NCBI RefSeq assembly: GCF_003349955.1
Contig: NZ_QLKQ01000017.1
Span: forward strand, 32,907-96,906
Direction: 5' to 3'
Source: Azospirillum brasilense
GTDB lineage: Bacteria > Pseudomonadota > Alphaproteobacteria > Azospirillales > Azospirillaceae
Length of the DNA stretch: 64,000 nt
The notes beneath the pieces are model-generated. The model ran no database searches, had not been told where the DNA came from, and worked only from the letters and a program-made list of their open reading frames with translations. Each line of letters begins with the position of its first letter. The stretch's first letter is position 1. Both the position numbers and the translations under genes were made by a program. Below, in pieces: positions 25,460-36,714 of this stretch.

Positions 25460-26533
25460 ATGGCAACGGTCGATCTGAATCGGGTCCGCAAGTCCTACGG
25501 CGCCGTCGAGGCCATCAAGGGCATCGACATCAGCGTCGCGGACGGGGAGTTCCTCGTGCTGCTCGGCCCCTCGGGCTGCGGCAAGTCCACGCTGCTGCGC
25601 ATGGTCGCCGGGCTGGAGAGCATCACCGGCGGCGAGATCGCCATCGGCGGGCGGGTGGTCAACGGGCTGGAGCCCAAGGACCGCGACATCGCCATGGTGT
25701 TCCAGAACTACGCGCTCTACCCGCACATGAGCGTGTTCGACAACATGGCCTACGGGCTGAAGATCCGCGGCCTGCCCAAGGCGGAGATCCAGGCGCGCGT
25801 GGCCAAGGCCGCGGAGATCCTGGAGCTTGGCCGCTTCCTCGACCGCCGGCCCAGCCAGCTGTCGGGCGGGCAGCGCCAGCGCGTCGCCATGGGCCGCGCC
25901 ATCGTGCGCGAGCCCGCCGCCTTCCTGTTCGACGAGCCGCTGTCCAACCTGGACGCCAAGCTGCGCACCCAGATGCGCGTCGAGATCAAGCGGCTCCAGG
26001 ACCGGCTGGGCATCACCAGCCTCTACGTGACGCACGACCAGGTGGAGGCGATGACGCTGGCCGACCGCATCCTGGTGATGAACCACGGGGTGGCCGAGCA
26101 GGTCGGCACGCCGCTGGAGGTCTACCAGCGCCCGGCCAGCCTGTTCGTGGCCGGCTTCATCGGGTCGCCGCCGATGAACATCCTGGACGCGCGCTTCGAC
26201 GGTGCCGGTCAGGCGGTGGCGCTGCCCGGCGGCACTGCCTTCATCCTGCCGCGCCCGCGGCCCGACATGGCCGGGCGGCCGGTCAAGCTGGGGGTGCGGC
26301 CGGAACATCTCGCCGTCACTCCAGGAGACGGGCCGCTGATCGTCACGGTCGAGCTGGTGGAGGCGCTGGGCGCCGACACGGTGGTCTACGGCCGCCTGCC
26401 GGACGGCGAGGCGCTGGTGGTCCGGGTCGCCGGCCTGCCGTCCTGCCGAGAGGGCGAGACCCTGCGCGTCGGCGCGCCGCCCGACGCCCTGCACCTGTTC
26501 GACGCGGAGAGCGGGCGGCGCCTGCCGGATTGA
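25460..26533 (+). CDS. ugpC: sn-Glycerol-3-phosphate ABC transporter ATP-binding protein
   Basis: The product has 357 residues. Walker A is GPSGCGKST, the Q-loop is [12 protein letters not shown], the signature is [14 protein letters not shown], Walker B is [11 protein letters not shown] and the H-loop is [10 protein letters not shown]-terminal TOBE/OB domain (~240-357) follows, as in UgpC/MalK. It powers the UgpAE channel from the cytoplasmic face. The start at 25460 gives the conserved N-terminus [14 protein letters not shown]. No ugpQ phosphodiesterase gene follows; the next gene is a GST. Confidence 0.93.
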   Translation: MATVDLNRVRKSYGAVEAIKGIDISVADGEFLVLLGPSGCGKSTLLRMVAGLESITGGEIAIGGRVVNGLEPKDRDIAMVFQNYALYPHMSVFDNMAYGLKIRGLPKAEIQARVAKAAEILELGRFLDRRPSQLSGGQRQRVAMGRAIVREPAAFLFDEPLSNLDAKLRTQMRVEIKRLQDRLGITSLYVTHDQVEAMTLADRILVMNHGVAEQVGTPLEVYQRPASLFVAGFIGSPPMNILDARFDGAGQAVALPGGTAFILPRPRPDMAGRPVKLGVRPEHLAVTPGDGPLIVTVELVEALGADTVVYGRLPDGEALVVRVAGLPSCREGETLRVGAPPDALHLFDAESGRRLPD

Positions 26534-26613
26534 ACGGGCCGGTTGCATTCCCGACTGCCCATGCCCCACTCTCGATCCGTCATGTCCCGCCGGAAACAAG
26601 GATAAGAAACGCC

Positions 26614-27219
26614 ATGAAGCTCTACCTGAAGCCGGGCGCCTGCTCGCTGTCGCCGCACATCGTCCTGCGCGAAAGCGGCTTGCCCTTCGACGTCGCGGCC
26701 GTCGACCTCGTCGCCAAGAAATTGGAGGACGGCGGCGACTTCCTGGCCGTCAACCCGAAGGGCCAAGTGCCGACTCTGGCGCTCGACGACGGCGCCATCC
26801 TGACCGAGGGCGCGGCGATCGTGCAGTATGTCGCCGACCGCGTGCCGGAGAGCGGTCTGCTGCCCGCCGTCGGGACGATGGAGCGCTACCGCGTGCTGGA
26901 GTGGCTGAACTTCATCGGCACGGAGCTGCACAAGACCTTCAGCCCGCTGTTCCGCCCGACCACGCCGGACGCCTTCAAGGAGATCGCCAAACAGACGCTG
27001 GCGGCCAAGTTCGCGGTCGTCGAGGCCGGGCTGGCCGGTAAGGACTACCTGACGGGCGACCGCTTCACGGTGGCCGACGCCTATGGCTTCACGGTGCTGC
27101 GCTGGGCGCCGCGGGTCGGGCTGCCGCTGGACGGCTGCCCGAACATCACCGCCTACATGGCCCGCGTCGCCGCGCGCCCGGCGGTGGCCGCGGCGCTGGC
27201 GGCCGAAGGGATCGCCTGA
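26614..27219 (+). CDS. Glutathione S-transferase (beta class-like)
   Basis: The product has 201 residues. The N-terminal thioredoxin-fold domain starts MKLYLKPGACSLSPHIVLRESG, the bacterial beta-class signature with its catalytic Cys (C10). NPKGQVPTLALDDG carries the cis-Pro, and LTEGAAIVQYVAD binds glutathione. The C-terminal helical domain has the N-capping FTVADAYGF motif. It conjugates or reduces electrophiles with glutathione in the cytoplasm. It may be read through from ugpC (80-base gap). A long stem-loop follows it. Confidence 0.92.
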   Translation: MKLYLKPGACSLSPHIVLRESGLPFDVAAVDLVAKKLEDGGDFLAVNPKGQVPTLALDDGAILTEGAAIVQYVADRVPESGLLPAVGTMERYRVLEWLNFIGTELHKTFSPLFRPTTPDAFKEIAKQTLAAKFAVVEAGLAGKDYLTGDRFTVADAYGFTVLRWAPRVGLPLDGCPNITAYMARVAARPAVAAALAAEGIA

Positions 27220-27242
27220 CTCACCTGTTCGATCCCGGGACA

Positions 27243-27283
27243 GCCGGTGATTGCCCGAGTAGACTGGTCGGGCAATCACCGGC
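27243..27283. repeat. Perfect 16-bp inverted repeat between GST and VOC genes
   Basis: GCCGGTGATTGCCCGA (27243-27258) and its exact complement (27268-27283) enclose a nine-base loop. No T-run follows. It could be a Rho-independent-like terminator without a U-tract, an mRNA 3'-end stabiliser or a regulator site. Confidence 0.8.
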
Positions 27284-27310
27284 AGGGAGGGGGCGAAGGC
27301 CCCGACGAGC

Positions 27311-27745
27311 ATGAGCGCAACCGACCGCAAACCCGTTCCGCCCTTTCACCTCGCCTTTCCCGTCCGCGACAAGGAGGAGGCGCGCGCCTTCTACGCCGGC
27401 CTGCTGGGTTGCGGGGTGGGGCGTGAGTCCGACCGCTGGATCGACTTCGACCTCTACGGCCATCAGGTGGTGGCGCATGTGACGGAGGATGCCGGGACCC
27501 GCGCCACCAACCCGGTCGATGGCGAGGACGTACCGGCCAGCCATTTCGGCGTGATCCTGGAGTGGGACGACTGGCACGCGCTGGCCGACCGGCTGAAGGC
27601 CGAAGGCGTGCGATTCCTCATCGAGCCGCAGATCCGCTTCAAGGGGCAGGCGGGCGAGCAGGCCACCATGTTCTTCCTCGACCCGAGCGGGAACGCCCTG
27701 GAATTCAAGAGCTTCCAGGACATGGGACAGATTTTCGCGCGGTGA
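27311..27745 (+). CDS. VOC-family protein (glyoxalase/dioxygenase fold)
   Basis: The product has 144 residues, one vicinal oxygen chelate domain. The pattern HLAFPVRDKEEARAFYAGLLGC, then SHFGVILEWDDWHALADRLK and the closing MFFLDPSGNALEFKSF, is typical, with His, His and Glu metal ligands in the expected strands. Small VOC proteins act as glyoxalases, dioxygenases or resistance proteins; the substrate is not predictable. It stands alone, followed by a terminator. Confidence 0.88.
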   Translation: MSATDRKPVPPFHLAFPVRDKEEARAFYAGLLGCGVGRESDRWIDFDLYGHQVVAHVTEDAGTRATNPVDGEDVPASHFGVILEWDDWHALADRLKAEGVRFLIEPQIRFKGQAGEQATMFFLDPSGNALEFKSFQDMGQIFAR

Positions 27746-27784
27746 AGGGCGCGTGAGGCTGATTTGTCTTTCAATGGAACGTTG

Positions 27785-27816
27785 GCCCTCCTCCCCACCG
27801 GGTGGAGGGCATTTTT
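27785..27816 (+). terminator. Terminator after VOC gene
   Basis: GCCCTCC / GGAGGGC stem followed by ATTTTT, 40 bases past the stop codon. Confidence 0.75.
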
Positions 27817-27859
27817 CTGCCGACCCGCGGTCTCATCCTCATTCTGTTCGTGTAGCAAT

Positions 27860-28010
27860 GGAAAAGCAGATAAAGGCCGCTGGTCAGAATGTATCCTTTG
27901 TCACCATCACTTTTATTTATTTGATTAGTTAGTTAAGTAATGAAAATAGTGCTTTTGTGTGTATTTTATTGTTGTTGACTGTTTGTTTTTCCCATGACAA
28001 ATCTCGTTTT
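27860..28010. other. AT-rich island upstream of RTX gene
   Basis: Roughly 150 bases are strongly AT-rich (for example TTTATTTATTTGATTAGTTA), in sharp contrast to the GC-rich rest. No convincing gene lies in the 443-base gap 27746-28188. It likely holds the RTX promoter and may be a target of xenogeneic silencers such as MucR or H-NS-like proteins. Confidence 0.7.
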
Positions 28011-28188
28011 GAGAGCATTCCTGATGCTGTGTTCAACCACATGCTGTTGTGTGCATGAGCGAGCGCAGGTGAGGAGCCTCTGTTCGGAAAACATGATCGA
28101 CCGGTCCGGTGAAAGCCGCACGGTTGGTCGAATAAGAAGACTTTCCGAACATTCACTCGACGATGCACAAAATGAGTGGGGATTCGAC

Positions 28189-28818
28189 ATGAGCGTCATC
28201 AATGGAACGCCTGCGTCCGAAGTGATCGATCTGCGGGGATTGGTCCCCGGGCCGTACGAGACCGGCAACGGCTCCGCGGCGGGCGCCGGCAACGACACCG
28301 TGTATGGCAGCAGCTATCCCGACGTGATCCAGGGCGGGAGCGGAAACGATCTTCTTTACGGCTTCAACGGAAACGACATTCTGGTCGGCGACGAAGGCAA
28401 CGACACGCTGTACGGCGGCAACGGAAATGACAGCCTCTTGGCCAGCGCCGGGAACGATCACCTGCTGGGCGAAGCCGGTGACGACACGCTGTATGGCGGG
28501 GCGGGCAACGACGTCTATTATCACTCGGCGAACGGCGGCGTCGACCTCATCAACGACGACAAGTCGGAAGCCGGAATGCCGGGCTATGGCGGCGGCACGT
28601 CCGACGTCGTTTACTTCACCGATGTGACGATGGCCAATCTCGCCTTCTACCGCCCGACGGGAAGCAACGACCTGTGGATTTCCAGCATGGCCGACTTCAG
28701 CGACGGTTATCTGAACGACGGCGTGATCATCCAGGACTTCTACCTGGGTGGCAACAACACCGTCGAGTACCTGTACAGCTCCGACTCCTACGCGTTCAAT
28801 CTGACGACGCTGCTCTGA
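28189..28818 (+). CDS. RTX calcium-binding repeat protein
   Basis: The product has 209 residues. After ~40 residues come about six nonapeptide-type repeats (GGSGNDLLYGFNGNDILVG, then GDEGNDTLYGG and similar, ~48-108), which bind calcium in a beta-roll. The C-terminal ~100 residues are aromatic and acidic (NNTVEYLYSSDSYAFNLTTLL), ending in a hydrophobic tail like a type I secretion signal. There is no N-terminal signal peptide. No type I secretion genes are in the window. The start at 28189 has GTGGGGA; the longer frame reads into the AT-rich leader. Confidence 0.85.
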   Translation: MSVINGTPASEVIDLRGLVPGPYETGNGSAAGAGNDTVYGSSYPDVIQGGSGNDLLYGFNGNDILVGDEGNDTLYGGNGNDSLLASAGNDHLLGEAGDDTLYGGAGNDVYYHSANGGVDLINDDKSEAGMPGYGGGTSDVVYFTDVTMANLAFYRPTGSNDLWISSMADFSDGYLNDGVIIQDFYLGGNNTVEYLYSSDSYAFNLTTLL

Positions 28819-28843
28819 TCGGCCCATCGTCGCGACAAAGCAG

Positions 28844-28875
28844 AACCGCCGCGGCACCCGCGGCGGTTTTTCTTT
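28844..28875 (+). terminator. Terminator after RTX gene
   Basis: Stem AACCGCCGCGG / CCGCGGCGGTT followed by TTTCTTT, 26 bases past the stop codon. Confidence 0.85.
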
Positions 28876-29085
28876 AATGGGTGTTTTTCTTTGATGGGAA
28901 GAAAATGGTTCGACGCCATCGGCATTTCTTTCACCCCCGCTGGGAAAATCCGGCCCTCTCATCCGGTTCCCTTTTTCCCCTCCGCTTCGGCGAAGGCCTG
29001 CGGTCGGGCGCCGGCGGGAATGGCATGGAAACTGCTAAGGAGAAAGTTGCCGAAAGGATGTTGACGATCAACCAGGAGATGTTTC

Positions 29086-29595
29086 ATGAGCAGCCTGTCC
29101 GTCTCCGCGCCGGGATATGGTCCGTCGGGCGCGTACACACTGAACGGCGGCACGGTCACCCGCTTTTCGGCGGCGACCAAGGCCACGCCGGAGATGATGG
29201 CGCGGGTCGGGGTCGGCGATTCCACCTTTCAGGAGCAGATGAGGATCGCCGGCGACCCGAACGCCGTGGACCCGGCCGTCGCGGCGCGCAGCCGCGCCGT
29301 GCAGGCCCACACCGTGTTCCGGCAGGGTGGTCAGGTCGTCGCCGCCGTTTGGCGGGATGGCCAGACGCAGATGAGCAATGGGCTTGCGTCGCGGCTCGAC
29401 TGGACCGCGCTGGAGCGGCAGACGGCGGCCATGTCCGAAGCGCAGCGGCGGGACGTGATCGCCGCGGCCATCGCCAAACAGCTCGGGGGAAGCGTCCAGG
29501 TCCAGCGCTACGGCGACAGCGGCGCGGCGCCGACGCGTGGCTCGGTGATCGACGAGCAGGCCGCGGCGAACCGGGCGGTGCGCGGCGGGCGGTGA
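29086..29595 (+). CDS. Hypothetical protein
   Basis: The product has 169 residues with no recognised domain and no signal or membrane segment. The middle (about 60-150) is Ala/Gln/Arg-rich and mostly helical (AAVWRDGQTQMSNGLASRLDWTALERQ). The N-terminus SSLSVSAPGYGPSGAYTLNGG is Gly/Ser-rich, as in some flagellar or secreted proteins, but no motif supports this. CCAGGAGATGTTTC gives a good ribosome binding site. The gene is convergent with rhlE. Confidence 0.6.
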   Translation: MSSLSVSAPGYGPSGAYTLNGGTVTRFSAATKATPEMMARVGVGDSTFQEQMRIAGDPNAVDPAVAARSRAVQAHTVFRQGGQVVAAVWRDGQTQMSNGLASRLDWTALERQTAAMSEAQRRDVIAAAIAKQLGGSVQVQRYGDSGAAPTRGSVIDEQAAANRAVRGGR

Positions 29596-29635
29596 TCCCG
29601 CCGCGCGGCCGGCAGCTTTCAGGCCACCCGGACTC

Positions 29636-31072
29636 TCAGGCCGCGGACCGCTTGTTGCCGCCCGGCTGGCTGCCGTGCGGGGCGGGGCGGCGGTTGTGGC
29701 GGTTCTGCTGGTTGGCCGACACCTTGGCCTTCAGCGGCTGGTCGCCGGTGGCGCCGGCGACCCGCGCGCCCTGCGGCGCCGGCGGCTTCGCACCCTGGGC
29801 CTTCGGCGCCTGAGGCTTCTGGCCCTGCGGCTTGTTGCCGCCGGCCTGCTGCTGCGGCTGACCGCGTCCCGGACGGGGCTGCTTGGGCGCCGGCTTCGGC
29901 GGCTTGGCGGAGGAGGCGTGGATCGCCGCCACCACCGACGCGTGGTAGGGGTGGTCGTGGTCCGCCGGGACCGGCTGGCGGATGGTCTTCTCGATGGCCT
30001 TCAGATAGGCCACCTCCTCGGCGTCGCAGAAGGACACCGCGCTGCCGTCGGTGCCGGCGCGGGCGGTGCGGCCGATGCGGTGGACGTAGCTTTCCGGCTC
30101 GTTCGGCAGGTCGAAGTTGATGACGTGCGTGATGCCGTCGATGTCGATGCCGCGCGCCGCGATGTCGGTCGCCACCAGCGCCTTAAGGTCGCCGCTGCGG
30201 AAGGATTCCAGCGCGCGCACGCGGGCCGACTGCGACTTGTCGCCGTGGATCGCGTCGGCCGGGACGCCGGCCTTCTTCAGATGGTCGGCGATGCGGTCGG
30301 CGCCGTGCTTGGTGCGGGCGAAGACGATCGTCCGCTCCATGGCACCTTCCTGGAGGAGGTCGGCGAGCAGGCGGCGCTTGTCGGCGCGGTCGACGAACAG
30401 CACGCGCTGGGCGATGCGCTCCACCGTGGTGGACTGCGGCGCCACTTCGATCCGCTCGGCGTCGGTCAGGATGCTGTGCGCCAGCTCGACCACGGCTTCC
30501 GGCATGGTGGCGGAGAACAGCAGGGTCTGGCGCTGCTTCGGCAGGACCGCGACCACCTTCCGCACGTCGCGGATGAAGCCCATGTCGAGCATGCGGTCGG
30601 CCTCGTCCAGGACGAAGATCTCGACCTGGTCGAGCACGCACTGCTTCTGGGCCATCAGGTCCAGCAGGCGGCCCGGAGTCGCCACCAGCACGTCGGTGCC
30701 GCGGGCGAGCGCCGCGACCTGCGGGCTCTGCCCGACGCCGCCGTGGATCACCGTGCGGCGGATCGGCAGGTGCCGGCCGTAGGTGCGGAAGCTCTCGCCG
30801 ATCTGCAGAGCCAGCTCGCGCGTCGGCGTCAGGATCAGGGTGCGCGGCGCCTTGGCCTGCACGCGCTTCTTGTTCTGGAACAACCGCTGCAGGATCGGCA
30901 GGGTGAAGGCGGCGGTCTTGCCGGTGCCGGTCTGGGCGAGGCCGAGCACGTCGCGGCCTTCCAGAAGAACGGGGATGGCGCCGGCCTGGATCGGCGTGGC
31001 GGTCTGGTAACCCTCTTCGGCGACGGCGCGCAGAAGGGGCTCGATCAGGCCGAGGCCACTGAATTCGGTCAT
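29636..31072 (-). CDS. rhlE: DEAD-box RNA helicase, RhlE type
   Basis: The product has 478 residues. All helicase motifs are present: Q-motif [11 protein letters not shown], motif I AQTGTGKT, Ia PTRELALQI, Ib [45 protein letters not shown] and [12 protein letters not shown]. The C-terminal ~100 residues are low-complexity Pro/Gln/Lys/Gly, typical of RhlE and probably RNA-binding. It unwinds RNA duplexes in ribosome assembly or decay, often at low temperature. It has a ~465-base divergent upstream region shared with fur. Confidence 0.92.
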   Translation of the reverse strand: MTEFSGLGLIEPLLRAVAEEGYQTATPIQAGAIPVLLEGRDVLGLAQTGTGKTAAFTLPILQRLFQNKKRVQAKAPRTLILTPTRELALQIGESFRTYGRHLPIRRTVIHGGVGQSPQVAALARGTDVLVATPGRLLDLMAQKQCVLDQVEIFVLDEADRMLDMGFIRDVRKVVAVLPKQRQTLLFSATMPEAVVELAHSILTDAERIEVAPQSTTVERIAQRVLFVDRADKRRLLADLLQEGAMERTIVFARTKHGADRIADHLKKAGVPADAIHGDKSQSARVRALESFRSGDLKALVATDIAARGIDIDGITHVINFDLPNEPESYVHRIGRTARAGTDGSAVSFCDAEEVAYLKAIEKTIRQPVPADHDHPYHASVVAAIHASSAKPPKPAPKQPRPGRGQPQQQAGGNKPQGQKPQAPKAQGAKPPAPQGARVAGATGDQPLKAKVSANQQNRHNRRPAPHGSQPGGNKRSAA

Positions 31073-31537
31073 ACGGGGAGGGTCCTGGTCACGTGAACAG
31101 AGGCTGCACCTGGGCCGTGCCCGGACTTTGCCGGGGGCGGCGTGGCTTGGGGCGCTCCGCCGCGGGAGTGCGCGGAGCCATCAATTCACCGTGGGAAGGC
31201 GCAAGCGGCGCCGGTACCGGGACGACGAGGAGCCGGCAGCCCCAAAGCAAAATCGACCGGACACACATAGGGGGTGGGGCGGCTTTTGGCAAGCAAACAA
31301 GGGCCTTGGCCGCGTTCCGGACCGGAAATGTCCCTATGTTGGCCGTCCTTGGCGGGAGACAGTGAGGGGAGGGTGGCGCCGTCGCACCGGACGTGCGGCC
31401 TTTTGCCGCGTCAATTCCCGGACAAAAAAACGGGGTATAAGATTGCGAATGAATTTCAGTATTATGATTGGCGCTGCAGCATGGCGCCCCGGATCGCGGG
31501 GGACGGCGCCGCAACGGATGGCAAAGGCGGTGGGGCA
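31073..31537. other. Divergent promoter region between rhlE and fur, no gene seen
   Basis: No credible reading frame is present. The fur-proximal 120 bases are less GC-rich (ACAAAAAAACGGGGTATAAG, then AATGAATTTCAGTATTATGA) and probably hold the fur promoter; TATAAG and TATTAT are candidate -10 elements. The rhlE-proximal part is GC-rich, with small hairpins. Confidence 0.5.
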
Positions 31538-32008
31538 ATGACGTCGCGTCTCGAATCCTTGTGCCTGGAAAAGGGACTGAAGATGACCGGCCAGCGCCGG
31601 GTCATCTCGCAGGTTCTGTCGGAGTCGGAGGACCATCCCGACGTGGAGGAGGTCCATCGCCGCGCCGTCCTGATCGACCCGCGCATCTCCATCGCCACGG
31701 TCTATCGCACCATGCGCCTCCTGGAAGACGCTCAGGTGATCGAGAAGGTGGACCTGGGCGACGGCCGTGCCCGCTATGAAGAGGCGTCCACCGACCATCA
31801 CCACCACCTGATCGACACGCGCAGCGGGCGGATCATCGAATTCGCCAGCCCGGAGCTGGAGGCGCTGAAGGAGCGCATCGCGCGGGAACTGGGCTACCGC
31901 ATCGTCGGTCACCGGCTGGAAATCTACGGCGTTCCGCTCGACAGCGTGTCTCTCGACGGCGGCGACGCGCTGGACGGCAACTCTGGGGAAGGTGGGGAGC
32001 GTCGATGA
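31538..32008 (+). CDS. fur: Fur-family metal-responsive transcriptional regulator
   Basis: The product has 156 residues. The winged-helix domain (SRLESLCLEKGLKMTGQRRVISQVL to ISIATVYRTMRLLEDA) is followed by the dimerisation domain with the metal ligands: DHHHHLIDTRSGRIIEF and the later GHRLEIYGV. The wording matches alphaproteobacterial Fur/Mur. The structural-zinc Cys pairs are absent, as in that group. Fur controls iron (or manganese) uptake genes. The start at 31538 matches the conserved N-terminus and has GGTGGGG. Its 3' end overlaps the next small gene by four bases. Confidence 0.88.
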   Translation: MTSRLESLCLEKGLKMTGQRRVISQVLSESEDHPDVEEVHRRAVLIDPRISIATVYRTMRLLEDAQVIEKVDLGDGRARYEEASTDHHHHLIDTRSGRIIEFASPELEALKERIARELGYRIVGHRLEIYGVPLDSVSLDGGDALDGNSGEGGERR

Positions 32009-32229
32009 AGAGCATGCGCTGGCTGACGATCGATCCCTACCCGGCGGTGAGCCTGAATTGCCGCGACGCGGTCCAGCGCTGCTACGCCGGCCTGTGCGAC
32101 TGCGGCCAGCCGGAGCGCTACGCGCTGGAGGCGGCGGTGACCGTCTTCCGCTACCACCATCCCGAAACCCCGCCCTTCCAGGCGGAAACCATCGTCAGCC
32201 AGTGGGTGGCCGGCCCGGTCCGGCACTGA
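32005..32229 (+). CDS. Small hypothetical protein coupled to fur
   Basis: The product has 74 residues. It starts within the last four bases of fur (ATGA), with GGGGAG upstream, so it is translationally coupled. It has four Cys (LNCRDAVQRCYAGLCDCGQ), including a CxCG group that could bind metal. No known family was recognised. The coupling suggests a role linked to Fur or metal status; that is inference. Confidence 0.7.
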   Translation: MKSMRWLTIDPYPAVSLNCRDAVQRCYAGLCDCGQPERYALEAAVTVFRYHHPETPPFQAETIVSQWVAGPVRH

Positions 32230-32260
32230 CCTCCCGCCGGCCGCCTCACCCCCAGCCGCC

Positions 32261-33601
32261 TCACCAACGCCGCCGCTTGCGCTCCAGAGTGTCGGGGGCG
32301 AAATCCTCGGGCCGCAGGGTTTTGGCGAAGTCCGGCGGGGCGAGCTGGTTGTCGAGGCCGTTCACCACATAGCGGTCGCCCGTGAGGTCGTAGGTGATCT
32401 CCAGCGCCGGGGCGAAGACGGGCACCTGGGGATAGGCGATGCCGTGCGCCTCCGCGTAGCGGACCAGATCGCCCTTGGCGTCGTAATGGTCGGCCATGAC
32501 GATCTGCCAAGTGTCCTCGTCCAGATAGTAGGTGCGCTCCGGCAGGGCGTGGCGGAAGTTCGGCTTCACCCGCGCCTCGACGATCCACACCCGGTGCATC
32601 TCGTAGCGCAGGAACTGCGGGTTGGGGTGGCCCAGCCACAGGAAATCCACCGGCGCGAGGCCGGGCGTGTTCATCCGGCTGGCGTTGTAGGGCACATACA
32701 TCTCCCGCCGCGTCACCAGCGCGAAGTCGAAACGGTCGAGCGGGCCGCTGAACATGTCCAGCATGTCGGCGGTGCGGATGCCGCCGCTGGCCGGGTCCGG
32801 CGTGTCGTAGACGAAGTCGGACGCGCGGACGGGCTTTCCCGTCTCCCCCTGGCGAAACCAGGCGGCGAAGCCGGCCTGGATCGGGTTCAGCGTGCCGTGC
32901 AGCAGCAGGGTGGTGCCGGCCTCCGCCTTGGGCATCAGGGTGGTGCGGCGGTAGTGGAAGGGGCGGCCGCCGTCGATCCCGGCGGCGTAGCTGGACTGCC
33001 AGTCCTCGCGGTAGACCGCCGCGGTGTGGATACCGCCGGCCTCCGGCAGGATGGTGGCGCCGGTGCGGCTGAAGAAGTTGCCGCGCCAGCGCAGGATGTG
33101 GTTCCACATCGCCTGCACGCCGTTGGCCGGAATGGGGAAGGGCACCCCCACCCGCGCCCCGTTCAGCGCCAGACCGTTCTCGCCCAGCCGGGCGCGCCTG
33201 GCGTTCTCGATCGATTCGTCGTAGACGCGCTGAGGGGCGGCGGCGCTGCGGCGGCTGGGGAAGACCGGGATCTCGAAGGACGGATACTTGGCCAGCATCT
33301 CCTGGAGGCCGGCGGACAGGCGGACCTTGTAGCGGTCGATGTCCGCCGGTCCCACGGTGAACCAGCGCCCATCCTCGTCGTAGGGATCGGGCATGGGCGC
33401 GCCCGGCTTCCAGCCGCCGGGGGTCTGGGTCAGCCCGCCCTTCCAGGCCGGAATGGCCCGCGTCCGGCTGGCGCCGCGCACCGCTCCGAAGGGGGTCAGC
33501 TCCTCGCCCAGGGCGGGAACCTTCTCCTGCGCGGCGATCGGGGCCGCGTAGGGAAGCACCGGCAGGGAGAGCAGCAGGCTGGAGAACTGGCGGCGGTTCA
33601 T
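32261..33601 (-). CDS. DUF1329 protein (exported)
   Basis: The product has 446 residues. The N-terminus [25 protein letters not shown] is a signal peptide. The DUF1329 core shows [22 protein letters not shown] and [27 protein letters not shown]1329 proteins are outer-membrane or periplasmic and resemble LolB/LppX-like lipid carriers; they often lie near RND exporters (DUF1302 partners), which are absent here. The start at 33601 places the signal peptide first; a longer in-frame start was rejected. Confidence 0.85.
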   Translation of the reverse strand: MNRRQFSSLLLSLPVLPYAAPIAAQEKVPALGEELTPFGAVRGASRTRAIPAWKGGLTQTPGGWKPGAPMPDPYDEDGRWFTVGPADIDRYKVRLSAGLQEMLAKYPSFEIPVFPSRRSAAAPQRVYDESIENARRARLGENGLALNGARVGVPFPIPANGVQAMWNHILRWRGNFFSRTGATILPEAGGIHTAAVYREDWQSSYAAGIDGGRPFHYRRTTLMPKAEAGTTLLLHGTLNPIQAGFAAWFRQGETGKPVRASDFVYDTPDPASGGIRTADMLDMFSGPLDRFDFALVTRREMYVPYNASRMNTPGLAPVDFLWLGHPNPQFLRYEMHRVWIVEARVKPNFRHALPERTYYLDEDTWQIVMADHYDAKGDLVRYAEAHGIAYPQVPVFAPALEITYDLTGDRYVVNGLDNQLAPPDFAKTLRPEDFAPDTLERKRRRW

Positions 33602-33686
33602 GCGCGTCTCGCGGCGTGGCGGGTTGCGGGGACAGTACCCCAATCGGACGCCGGTTCGAACGGACAAAGGGGGTTCGGCTGGCCGT

Positions 33687-36704
<3,018 letters not shown>

Positions 36705-36714
36705 GCTGCGTCCG

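Noticed and set aside
31093..31541. Several 70-140-codon frames between rhlE and fur
   Set aside because: No motif, no good start, and they overlap the expected divergent promoters.
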